This document shows, piece after piece, positions 42,931 through 50,995 of a stretch of DNA of 64,000 nt. Source of the DNA: Avimicrobium caecorum (GTDB taxonomy: Bacteria; Bacillota; Clostridia; Oscillospirales; Ruminococcaceae); contig CAJFNJ010000004.1 of the NCBI GenBank assembly GCA_904394705.1, positions 25,227 through 89,226 of the forward strand. Reading direction: 5' to 3'. The notes below the pieces were generated by a model that saw nothing but the letters and a program-made list of their open reading frames with translations, was not told the DNA's origin and ran no database searches. Each line of letters opens with the position of its first letter. Within the stretch, counting starts at the first letter, position 1. The position numbers were made by a program, and so were the translations under genes.

Positions 42931-42998
42931 AGAGGACAGCCGCACAGCGTCTGATGCGGTTTTATGCTCTGGTATCTGTACCATTTTCTGGCGCTTCA

Positions 42999-43007
42999 TG
43001 GTATAAT
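42999..43007 (+). promoter_or_regulatory. extended -10 promoter of the 359-aa membrane protein gene
   Basis: TGGTATAAT is a perfect extended -10 (TGnTATAAT). No clear -35 box is seen. ATG 43089 is about 75 nt downstream. Confidence 0.6.
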
Positions 43008-43088
43008 TTACAGACAGACGAGTGTATCTGAGAGAGAATATCCCCGGGCCGGGTCAGCCGGTGCCGGGCACAGAGAAGGGGAAAACAG

Positions 43089-44168
43089 ATGGAATACCTG
43101 AGCAAACGGGAATATTTAAGGCGGTATGTCAGCCGGGTGGATCAGCTCCGGATCGGAGTTCTGGGGCTGCTGGTGCTGTTCGGCGGAGCCATCGGCATTG
43201 CCCTGGGACTGCGGGGGCAGAATCATGGCCTGGCTCTCTGGGGGCTTCTGATCGCAGTCATGGGGCTGGGGGTTCTGCAGTTCCAGAGCCTGGCCTGTTC
43301 GGTGGGAACGATGGTCTGTGGGCTGGCTGGCGTGACAGGGCTGATCGACGGCATGAATCCCATCTGCGGCGGCCTGCTGATTCTGGCAGCCATCGGCGCG
43401 ATCCGGCTCACATATCTGCTGAACCGTGACTATCGCAGTTACCGGGACAGCAGCGCCCCGGCATCGTCCCCACAGAACCGGCAGGCCCTCTCCAAAGGGG
43501 ACGCCCCGGCGGCAGCCGCTGTATTTATCCCGCTGCTGGGAATGATGTGCAGTATGGGGCTGATTGCCTTTTCCCTCAGCCCCTTCTTCCTGGAGCAGCT
43601 GGTGGGGCATGCCCGCACACCGGAGGAGCTTCTGCAGGGGTACAGCCAGTGGTATATCGCGGTGATCAGCGCAGTGGCATCAGCGATCCTGATCGGGGCT
43701 GTGGCGGTGATCCTTTACTGGAAGTGGGGCATCGGTGTGGAAAAGGGCATCCGTCTGATGCTTCTCACCATGGCCTTCCCGCTGCTGCTGGGCGGATTCA
43801 TGCTGCTCAGTGAGGAGGTTCCCACCCTGCTGATCCACTCCTGGGAGGATCTGGCGCAGATCCGGAGCGGGAAGCTCTCCGAGGAAACTGTCTGGCTCAG
43901 CTCCAAAACCTGGACGGAACGGCTTCCGGGGCCTTACAGCAGCGGACAGCCCGAGCCGGTGATCCGGTACGGCGCCACCGGAATGGAGCCCGGCAGCGGC
44001 TGGGAGGACTTCTATATCCCGGAAAATCTGGACTTCCGACCCGACCCGGAAACCCTCTATAAAGAAAGCCAGAGCATCAGCTGGAATGAGGAGCATGCCC
44101 AGAAATACCGGCTGCGGTTTACCGACCATTTCCGGCTGGTGGTTTCGGTGGAGCCGGTGGAGGAATAG
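43089..44168 (+). CDS. hypothetical 359-aa membrane protein
   Basis: An orphan protein with about seven hydrophobic segments. A cluster lies in residues 20-110 (LRIGVLGLLVLFGGAIGIALG). Another lies in residues 145-245, with a polar loop near residue 125. A hydrophilic C-terminal domain of about 115 residues follows. No family recognised. ATG 43089 follows AGAAGGGG. It is monocistronic and faces the histidine kinase gene. Confidence 0.7.
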   Translation: MEYLSKREYLRRYVSRVDQLRIGVLGLLVLFGGAIGIALGLRGQNHGLALWGLLIAVMGLGVLQFQSLACSVGTMVCGLAGVTGLIDGMNPICGGLLILAAIGAIRLTYLLNRDYRSYRDSSAPASSPQNRQALSKGDAPAAAAVFIPLLGMMCSMGLIAFSLSPFFLEQLVGHARTPEELLQGYSQWYIAVISAVASAILIGAVAVILYWKWGIGVEKGIRLMLLTMAFPLLLGGFMLLSEEVPTLLIHSWEDLAQIRSGKLSEETVWLSSKTWTERLPGPYSSGQPEPVIRYGATGMEPGSGWEDFYIPENLDFRPDPETLYKESQSISWNEEHAQKYRLRFTDHFRLVVSVEPVEE

Positions 44169-44190
44169 GCGGCATCCTGCAATCAAGTCA

Positions 44191-44230
44191 AAAAGCACAC
44201 AGGAGGAAAGTCACTCCTGTGTGCTTTTTT
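44191..44230. terminator. bidirectional terminator
   Basis: AAAAGCACACAGGA (44191-44204) pairs with TCCTGTGTGCTTTT (44215-44228). It lies between the convergent membrane protein and histidine kinase genes. Confidence 0.92.
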
Positions 44231-46083
44231 CATGCGTGTTCGGAGGTATTGGCTGTGCCGGAAGTGCTGTCCGGGTCAAGGGGCAGCCGGATCCGGAAGC
44301 AGACCCCCTGCCCGAGGTTTTCCACCGAGCAGGAGCCTCCGTGGGCTGTGACAGCGGCCTGTACAATGGCAAGTCCCAGCCCGGTGCCGCCGCTCTTCCG
44401 GCTGCGGGAGCGGTCGCCCCGGAAGAAGGGTTCCCAGAGATGGGGGAGATCCTCAGCGGGGATGGGAAGCCCATCATTGCGGACCGAAAGGCAGGCCCAG
44501 CCGGCTTCCCGGGTCAGGGCAAGGCGAATCTCACCGCCAGTGGGGCAGTGGCGCAGGGCGTTGGAGAGGAGATTCCCCACCACTTCCCGGAGCCGTTCCC
44601 GGTCGCCGGTGAGCGGGAGTTCCGGCAGATCAGCGGTCAGGCGGATCTGCTTCTGTTCCAGCTGGAGCTCCAGCGGCTCCAGTACCTCCCGGATCAGCCC
44701 GGCAAACTCCAGCGGTTCCCGATGCAGAGCTGCCCCGGATTCCAGCCGGGAGAATTCCAGCAGCCGCCCCACCAGCTCTGCCATGCGGTCGCATTCCTCC
44801 AGCACGATGCCGAGGTACTGCTCCCGCTTCTCAGGGAGGATGTCCTCCCGGAGGGCTTCGGCGTGGGTGCGCAGAACAGCCAGCGGGGTTTTCAGCTCAT
44901 GCGCCGCAGCCCGGGTGAATTCCCGCTCCCGGCGAAGCTGCCCGGCAAGCTGATCCTGCGCCCGATTGAAGGAAACCGCCAGGGCGTTGAGCTCGGTGAT
45001 GGGGCCGTCCACCCTGCAGTGTCCGGCGGCTGCCTGTTGGGAGAGCTCCTCCACCGGGCTGGTGACCTTCCGGGACAGATGCCCCGAGAGAAGCAGCACC
45101 ACTGCCGCAGTCAGCAGGAAGGTGCTGATATAGAGGAACTGCTCCTCCTCGATGGCAGCTGTCAGGGTGCTACACTGTCCGGCAACCATCCGCATGGTGC
45201 CGCTGCTTCCGTTGCTCATGCCGGTGATCTCTCCGCCCCGGGTCTGGACAACCCGGTCTTCGTCTGCCAGCTCCCGGCTCACAATGGCCTGGGTCTCCCG
45301 GAAGTTTTTCAGGCGCAGCTGCATATCCACCGGCGAATTTTCCAGCTCGCCTCCGCTGTAGCTGAGCCCGGGGAGCAGGACGCTGCTGATCTTCACATAG
45401 TGCAGATCCAGCGTGATGGTGGGTTCTCCGGGGGTGGTGGTTTCCACCATCGTTTCGATGGTACCGTCCGGGTGGACGATCTCAACCTTCTGTACCTCAA
45501 TGGCATAGCCCGGCAGCTCGATTCCGGTGATCCGGGCATACCGTCCATCGCAGTTGGGGTCTTTGGCAGCGTCCTCAGCAAACCAGCCATCCGGCGGGTA
45601 GAGGGTATAAGACCAGTGCTGAAGCCGGTGCTCCATGATCCACTGGGCCAGTTCCAACTGTCCGGCATCGTCCAGACCATTGTCAAAACGAAGGTGCCAT
45701 CGCTGTCCCATATCAACATCGGCTTCATGACCATATCCCCAGGCCAACTGGCTCTGGATCACATGGTTTTCTTCGTCCCGTGTGACAAATGCCATGCCGC
45801 CTTCGGCAATATCGGTGAAGGCAAGGGAACTGCTGCTCAGATTATCCACCATAATGTGCTCAGCTTCCGCTCCCAGCCCGTTTTCCAGATTTGCCTCGTA
45901 ATAAGACCACTGCTCCTCCAGGTCGTCCCGGGCGTCCTTGTAGATGCGCTGGACTGTGATATCCAGCCGGTCCTGGGTGCTGGCAGTGAGCAGCGCCATG
46001 GTGCCGAGCCACAGCACCGAAAAGGCCAGCATGAGCGGCACGGCGATTCGCCGCCGGAGCCGGTATGCACGCAGTTTCTCCAT
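44230..46083 (-). CDS. sensor histidine kinase with large extracytoplasmic domain
   Basis: A 617-aa kinase. One membrane helix near residue 20 is followed by about 250 extracytoplasmic residues and a second helix (FLLTAAVVLLLSGHL). Then come HAMP, the phospho-accepting His in AAAHELKTPLAVLRTHAEAL, the N-box GNLLSNALRHCP and the G-box GGTGLGLAIVQ. ATG 46083 follows GGAGG and lies 4 bp from the response regulator stop, so the two form one operon. The signal is unknown. Confidence 0.92.
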   Translation of the reverse strand: MEKLRAYRLRRRIAVPLMLAFSVLWLGTMALLTASTQDRLDITVQRIYKDARDDLEEQWSYYEANLENGLGAEAEHIMVDNLSSSSLAFTDIAEGGMAFVTRDEENHVIQSQLAWGYGHEADVDMGQRWHLRFDNGLDDAGQLELAQWIMEHRLQHWSYTLYPPDGWFAEDAAKDPNCDGRYARITGIELPGYAIEVQKVEIVHPDGTIETMVETTTPGEPTITLDLHYVKISSVLLPGLSYSGGELENSPVDMQLRLKNFRETQAIVSRELADEDRVVQTRGGEITGMSNGSSGTMRMVAGQCSTLTAAIEEEQFLYISTFLLTAAVVLLLSGHLSRKVTSPVEELSQQAAAGHCRVDGPITELNALAVSFNRAQDQLAGQLRREREFTRAAAHELKTPLAVLRTHAEALREDILPEKREQYLGIVLEECDRMAELVGRLLEFSRLESGAALHREPLEFAGLIREVLEPLELQLEQKQIRLTADLPELPLTGDRERLREVVGNLLSNALRHCPTGGEIRLALTREAGWACLSVRNDGLPIPAEDLPHLWEPFFRGDRSRSRKSGGTGLGLAIVQAAVTAHGGSCSVENLGQGVCFRIRLPLDPDSTSGTANTSEHA

Positions 46084-46087
46084 AGTA

Positions 46088-46756
46088 TCACGCCTCCTCC
46101 AATCGGTATCCGGTCTTGTAGACAGTTTTGATCTGCGTGCCGGCGCTGCCCAGGGCGGCCCGCAGGCTGCGGATGCGCACATCCACAGTGCGGTCGTCCC
46201 CGTCGAAGTCCAGCCCCCAGACCTTGTCCAGAAGCTGACTCCGGGAGAGCACCTGTCCCTGGTTGCGCAGCAGGCAGCACAGCAGGGCGTAGTCCCGGGG
46301 TGGGAGCTTCACCGGCTGACCATTTGCCATACAGAGCTGGCTGACGGTATCCACTGTGATCGCTCCGCAGGTGAGCTGTTCCGGATGTCCGCCCCGGCTC
46401 CGGCGGATCAGCGCCTGGGTTTTTGCCAGCAGCACCGCCAGGGAGAAGGGCTTGGTGACATAGTCATCGCAGCCCAGCGCATAGCCCCGGAGCATATCCT
46501 CCTCGCCTCCCAGGGCAGTGAGGAACAGGATCGGCACCTGGCTGTTCCGGCGCACGGCGGCACAGACTTCGAAGCCATCCAGATGGGGCATGAAAATATC
46601 CAGCAGAATGGCGTCATAATCGTGATCCCGCAGCAGATCCAGTGCCTCCTCGCCATCCCGGGCCAGATCGCAGTCCAGGCCGTGGGCGGCAAAGTAATCC
46701 CGGACAATATCCCGGATGCGTGCCTCATCCTCGACGATCAGAACGGAACTTTTCAT
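46088..46756 (-). CDS. OmpR-family response regulator (first system)
   Basis: A 222-aa regulator. The receiver has an acidic pair (IVEDEA), phospho-Asp in ILLDIFMP, Thr in FLTAL and Lys in VTKPFS. A winged-helix DNA-binding domain ends in VDVRIRSLRAALG and TVYKTGYRLE. It pairs with the kinase that follows it. The operon starts right after the MacB-like exporter operon on the same strand but has its own promoter. Confidence 0.95.
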   Translation of the reverse strand: MKSSVLIVEDEARIRDIVRDYFAAHGLDCDLARDGEEALDLLRDHDYDAILLDIFMPHLDGFEVCAAVRRNSQVPILFLTALGGEEDMLRGYALGCDDYVTKPFSLAVLLAKTQALIRRSRGGHPEQLTCGAITVDTVSQLCMANGQPVKLPPRDYALLCCLLRNQGQVLSRSQLLDKVWGLDFDGDDRTVDVRIRSLRAALGSAGTQIKTVYKTGYRLEEA

Positions 46757-46816
46757 ACAACCACCTCTTTCCCTTACAGGATACCGCCGTTTTGTGTCGG
46801 AGTTGTGTTCAGTTTC

Positions 46817-46845
46817 ATTATAGCGCCCCGGCTAAGGGCGCACAA
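46817..46845 (-). promoter_or_regulatory. promoter of the first two-component operon
   Basis: On the minus strand TTGTGC (46845-46840) and TATAAT (46822-46817) have a 17-bp spacer. Confidence 0.65.
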
Positions 46846-46887
46846 GGAGGGCACGCGGGGGGGAAATTTGCGGAAAATGAGGGGCAG

Positions 46888-46926
46888 AAAAATTCCCCGG
46901 CGCCTTTTCACAGACACCGGGGAAAA
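46888..46926 (-). terminator. terminator of the MacB-like exporter operon
   Basis: TTCCCCGG (46893-46900) pairs with CCGGGGAA (46917-46924), followed by TTTTT on the minus strand. It lies directly after the permease stop. Confidence 0.8.
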
Positions 46927-46927
46927 A

Positions 46928-48277
46928 TCAGCTTGTCTTGATGGCCTCCAGGGCGGAGATCTGTACAGCCTTGTTGGCGGGGTAGTAGCCGGAGCCAAGT
47001 CCGATTCCCACCGAGAACAGCACCGCAGCCAGCAGCAGCCAGGGCGGGACAACACAGACCCGGGAGAGGGTCTCGCTGCCGATGACGGCGGCGATCAGCC
47101 GGGAGGGTTCAAACGGGCCGGGGAAGGAGGCGAGGTTGATGCCGATGGCGATGAGCATGCTCACCACGCATCCCACCAGGCCGCCCAGAAGTCCGATGGC
47201 GCCGGCCTCGGAGAGGAAGAGCAGCCGGATGTCCCGGACATAGCAGCCCAGGGATTTCATGATGCCGATCTCCCGGGTGCGCTCTGAAATGGACATGATC
47301 ATGGTATTGGTGATGCCCAGCGCCGCCACAAAGAGGGAGATGGCTCCCAGACCGCCCAGCATCATCTGCTTCTGACGGGCTTCCTTTTCCATGGGTTCCC
47401 GGATGCTCTCCATCGAGGAGGTGGAGTAGCCCATGGAGCGGATCTCCTTTTCCACCGCAGCCACATGGGTGATGTCGGTGACCTTCACCAGCACAGTTTT
47501 GTAGCTGGGGTCGGCTTTGGCAGAGCCCTGCAGATCCTGAAGCAGTTTCTTCAGGTCGTCGATGTTCATCAGCAGTCCGTCCGAGGTTTCACTGCCCTTG
47601 ACATAGTCCTCTTTCAGGACGCCGGTGGTTTTCAGGGGAGTGCGCACCTTTTTTCCGCTCATCTCGATTTCCAGGGAGATGGGGGTGGAGGCCGCGTCAA
47701 AGTAGGGGTCCGGTACCGAAACCGGATTGCCGTCCTCGCCGAACCCGCCGCCCCAGCGGTCCACGGTATTGCTGCCCTCGGGACGGAAGGTGTCGGCAAA
47801 ATTGTAGGCCAGGTACTGCCCGGTGAGCACATCGCCGCTCTGTCTGGCATTCTGCCCCGAGATCAGCTTGTAGCCCATCCGGTCCAGTTCCCGGGTGTCG
47901 ATGCCGGCAACGGTGGACCACTCTGCCACATACCGGTCATTGGCGCCGGCATAGAGCCTGATGGTGCATTCATACTCCTCCAGATTGAGCTTGGGCGTCA
48001 CCGCGGCCACATGCTCCATGTGCCGGATCTGTCCCAGGGCGGAGTCGTTGAGCTTGATCTTGCCCTTGCCGTTCTGTTTGGGAGTGACAGTGATGATGGT
48101 CAGGTCGCCCATCTCTGCCAGCATCCGGTTCTGGGATTCCGCCATGCCGATGCCGATGGACACCATGATGACAATGGAACAGCAGCCGATGAGCACACCC
48201 AGCAGGGTCAGCAGGGTCCGGGACCGCCGCCGTTTGAGGTTCTGGATGCACATCTTGAGGATATCTTTCCGGTTCAT
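46928..48277 (-). CDS. MacB/FtsX-type ABC exporter permease
   Basis: A 449-aa permease. An N-terminal membrane helix (TLLTLLGVLIGCCSIVIMVSIG) is followed by a MacB-type periplasmic core domain (residues about 45-310). Three C-terminal FtsX helices follow, with the conserved SISERTREIGIMKSLGC. It overlaps the COG1361 gene by 4 bp. Together with the ATPase at 50110 it should form an exporter or a mechanotransmission complex of the MacB class. Confidence 0.92.
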   Translation of the reverse strand: MNRKDILKMCIQNLKRRRSRTLLTLLGVLIGCCSIVIMVSIGIGMAESQNRMLAEMGDLTIITVTPKQNGKGKIKLNDSALGQIRHMEHVAAVTPKLNLEEYECTIRLYAGANDRYVAEWSTVAGIDTRELDRMGYKLISGQNARQSGDVLTGQYLAYNFADTFRPEGSNTVDRWGGGFGEDGNPVSVPDPYFDAASTPISLEIEMSGKKVRTPLKTTGVLKEDYVKGSETSDGLLMNIDDLKKLLQDLQGSAKADPSYKTVLVKVTDITHVAAVEKEIRSMGYSTSSMESIREPMEKEARQKQMMLGGLGAISLFVAALGITNTMIMSISERTREIGIMKSLGCYVRDIRLLFLSEAGAIGLLGGLVGCVVSMLIAIGINLASFPGPFEPSRLIAAVIGSETLSRVCVVPPWLLLAAVLFSVGIGLGSGYYPANKAVQISALEAIKTS

Positions 48278-50103
48278 TCTGCATCATCCTCCGGGTTATT
48301 GCTGCCGGATTCTGTTTCCGACGGCTCCTGCAGATCGTCCCAGTCGTCCCAGTTCTCGTCCGAAGCATGGGACAGTTCAGTCCGGGCTGCATTCTTCCGG
48401 CGGCGCATCCAGATCACTCCTCCGCCGATGAGCACCACAGCCGCTCCGCCTGCCAGCCAGAACCAGAGCCCGAATCCGCTCTGGGGTTCCTCGTCCGGCA
48501 GATCATCCAGTTCCAGGTCAGCATCAAATGCCTCCTGGACTTCCAGTGTCACCGGGAAGGAGAGAGTGCGCAGCGTCTGGTTGGCGTCCTCATAGCTCAC
48601 CTTCAGGGTCAGTTCGGTGCGTCCTGCCTCTCTGGGGGTGAAGATAAAGCCGATGTTGCCGCTCTTGCCGGAATCGAAGTTCCCCAGGTACTGGGAGGCG
48701 CTGGGGGTGTCCACTTCGCCCTCAATGGAGGTTTCCACATTGCTCACTTCCTCCTTGCCCTTGTTCACATAGGGCAGGGACAGGGTGACCTCCTCGCCGG
48801 CCCGGATCATATCCGGGAGCATCGGCGCATTGACCTGGAAGCGGTCGGGCTGCATCACCGGCACCGAAAGCCGGACTTCCGATGTGGCAGAGGAGCGCTT
48901 GGAGCCGTCCACATACTCATATTTGCAGCTGACCGAAATGGACTGGGCACCGCTTTTGGCAGTGGTCAGCGCCTGCATCCGGATGGACTGACGCTGTTTC
49001 CCGGCTGCGGGGATCTTTTCATAATAGAAGGTGTTGGTGCCGCCGTCCACTGTAAAGCTGTCCCCGCCGTCCACAGTGACGATCATGTTTTCCACCGGGC
49101 GCTTGCCGGTGTTGAGCAGGGTGAAGTCCAGCGGGAAGCGTCCGCCGGCGGCAACGGTGCTCTCGCCGAACTGGAAGTCGCTCACCACCACATTCGGCAC
49201 CGAGCCATCCTCGGCGGCCTCCGCGGCATTGACCGGGATATTGACCCGCTCGGTGGAACTGCCCTGGGCCATTTCATCTCCGGCATCGTAGTTGTATTTG
49301 AGATCCACACTGATGCTCTGGGTCGAGCCGGTCAGCTCCTTGCCCGCTTTGAGCTTGAGCGGGAGTTTTTCAGTCTTGCCGGGGGCGATCTGCTTGATTA
49401 TAAAGGTGGAGGTGTTGTTCTGCAGGATCAGCGAATCGGAGGTGGATACCGAGGCCACAACGCTCTCCATGGTGGTGTTGCCCGCGTTTTCAAGGGAGAG
49501 CACCACAGGAAATTCCTGGTCGGGGGAGATGGGTTCCACGGCACTGCGGGTGACGATCACCAGCGGCTGGGGGTGCTTTTCATTGCTCTTGACCGCTGCC
49601 GGAATGGTGACGCGGTCGCTGGCAGACCCCTGGAGAGGGCCGCTGGCGCCGTCATAGGTGAATTTGAGCTCCACTCCCAGGCTCTGGACCGCGGCGGAGA
49701 TGGAGTCAGTGGCCTGCAGCTTGATGGTGACTGTGCCCGAGGATTCCCCGGGAATATCGCTGAGCTGGAAGGAGGAGGAACCGCCCTCCACCATGAGCGA
49801 CTCGGATGGGCTGATCACTGCCACCGGCGAACGCAGGGTGGACTTGCTCAGGTTGCGGAAGGTGAGGGTGACCTCGGTTTTCCGTCCGGGGCGGATGGGT
49901 GTGCGGACCTCGCTGCGGCTCACCAGTACAGTGGGCGCCGGTGCGGAATCGGACTCCTTTTCAGAGGGGTCCGGCTCGGCAGCGGAGGGGGCAGCCGGGC
50001 TGGCGGGAGAGGCCTCCGGCTCAGCGGCATAGGCAGTCATCGGATAGGCAGCTGCCGCAATGGACAGCGCCAGAAACAGGGAGAGAAAACGTTTCATAGA
50101 CAT
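48274..50103 (-). CDS. COG1361-type surface protein with repeated Ig-like (CARDB/NEW3) domains
   Basis: A 609-aa protein with an N-terminal signal peptide (about residues 3-26) and a Pro/Ser-rich linker. At least four repeats of about 110-130 residues follow; each starts like VLVSRSEVRTPIRPGRKTEVTLTFRNLS and ends with Ser- and Thr-rich strands. A C-terminal membrane helix (GLWFWLAGGAAVVLIGGGVIW), a basic stop-transfer and an acidic cytoplasmic tail complete it. It lies between the ATPase and permease genes, so it probably acts as the extracytoplasmic adaptor of the exporter. GTG or alternative starts are not needed: ATG 50103 follows GAGG. Confidence 0.82.
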   Translation of the reverse strand: MSMKRFLSLFLALSIAAAAYPMTAYAAEPEASPASPAAPSAAEPDPSEKESDSAPAPTVLVSRSEVRTPIRPGRKTEVTLTFRNLSKSTLRSPVAVISPSESLMVEGGSSSFQLSDIPGESSGTVTIKLQATDSISAAVQSLGVELKFTYDGASGPLQGSASDRVTIPAAVKSNEKHPQPLVIVTRSAVEPISPDQEFPVVLSLENAGNTTMESVVASVSTSDSLILQNNTSTFIIKQIAPGKTEKLPLKLKAGKELTGSTQSISVDLKYNYDAGDEMAQGSSTERVNIPVNAAEAAEDGSVPNVVVSDFQFGESTVAAGGRFPLDFTLLNTGKRPVENMIVTVDGGDSFTVDGGTNTFYYEKIPAAGKQRQSIRMQALTTAKSGAQSISVSCKYEYVDGSKRSSATSEVRLSVPVMQPDRFQVNAPMLPDMIRAGEEVTLSLPYVNKGKEEVSNVETSIEGEVDTPSASQYLGNFDSGKSGNIGFIFTPREAGRTELTLKVSYEDANQTLRTLSFPVTLEVQEAFDADLELDDLPDEEPQSGFGLWFWLAGGAAVVLIGGGVIWMRRRKNAARTELSHASDENWDDWDDLQEPSETESGSNNPEDDAE

Positions 50104-50109
50104 GGTCAG

Positions 50110-50853
50110 TTACCTCGCAGTCTGTGGATTTGGGGAAGTCTGGGAATGGGGTGTGCGCTCATCGCTGACGATCTCACCGTCGATGAGCTTGACCACCCGG
50201 TCCGCATAGGCAGCCATTTCCGGGTCATGGGTCACCAGAATGATGGTCTGGCGGAATTTCCGGGCAAAGCCGCAGATCATCTCCATGATCTCGGCGGTGG
50301 TGGCGGAGTCCAGGTTGCCGGTGGGTTCATCGGCAAAGACGATGTCGGGACGGGTGATGAAGGCCCGGGCGATGCCGGCCCGCTGCTGCTGACCGCCGGA
50401 CATCTGGGAGGGGAAGTGATCCAGCCGGTGGGCAAGTCCCACACGGCACAGCATTTTCCGGGCGATGGCCTCCCGCTGTTCCTGGGGCATTCCCCGGAAC
50501 ATGAGGGGCAGGGCCACATTCTCGGTGGCAGTGAGGTTGGGAAGCAGGTTATAAGCCTGGAACACGAACCCGATGTGCCGCTGCCGGAAGGCGGCAAGCT
50601 CCTCCTCGGGCAGGCGGGAGATGGGTACACCGCCGATATAGACACAGCCCCGGGTAGGCTTTTCCATGCCGGCAAGCTGGTTGAGCAGGGTACTCTTTCC
50701 GGAGCCGGAGGTGCCGAAAATACAGCAGATCTCGCCCCGGTAGATATTGAGGTTGATCCGTTTGAGGGCTACGACTGTTTCGTCCTCCAGGGGGTACTCC
50801 TTGCGGATATTTTTCACTTCGATGATGGGTTGTTCTCTGGGATACTGCGGCAT
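50110..50853 (-). CDS. MacB-type ABC exporter ATPase
   Basis: A 247-aa ATPase of the LolD/MacB/FtsE class: Walker A GTSGSGKSTLL, Q-loop VFQAYNLLPNLTATENV, signature MSGGQQQRAGIARAF, Walker B VFADEPTGNLD and H-loop LVTHDPEMA. ATG 50853 is 7 bp after AAAGGAGG; the frame upstream to 50877 is less likely coding. It is the first gene of the exporter operon. Confidence 0.95.
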   Translation of the reverse strand: MPQYPREQPIIEVKNIRKEYPLEDETVVALKRINLNIYRGEICCIFGTSGSGKSTLLNQLAGMEKPTRGCVYIGGVPISRLPEEELAAFRQRHIGFVFQAYNLLPNLTATENVALPLMFRGMPQEQREAIARKMLCRVGLAHRLDHFPSQMSGGQQQRAGIARAFITRPDIVFADEPTGNLDSATTAEIMEMICGFARKFRQTIILVTHDPEMAAYADRVVKLIDGEIVSDERTPHSQTSPNPQTAR

Positions 50854-50875
50854 GGCAGAGCCTCCTTTCACCATC

Positions 50876-50929
50876 ACTGTACCAGACCAGTCTTAAAAGC
50901 GTATTCAGGCAGTCTTAAGATTTCGTAAG
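50876..50929 (-). promoter_or_regulatory. exporter promoter region with direct repeats
   Basis: CAGTCTTAA occurs twice in direct orientation (plus-strand reading) at 50888-50896 and 50910-50918, exactly 22 bp apart. A third degenerate copy (TCGTAAG) is at 50923-50929. A minus-strand -10 candidate TACAGT lies at 50881-50876 with a poor -35. Such spacing is typical of OmpR-family response-regulator sites at activated promoters. Confidence 0.6.
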
Positions 50930-50950
50930 GTAAGAGGGATTCAGGGCATA

Positions 50951-50981
50951 AAAAAGGGCGGCTGTCGGGGGGACAGCCGCC
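50951..50981 (-). terminator. terminator of the second two-component operon
   Basis: GGCGGCTGTC (50957-50966) pairs with GACAGCCGCC (50972-50981), followed by a T run on the minus strand. Confidence 0.9.
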
Positions 50982-50995
50982 GGGGAAATATGGAG

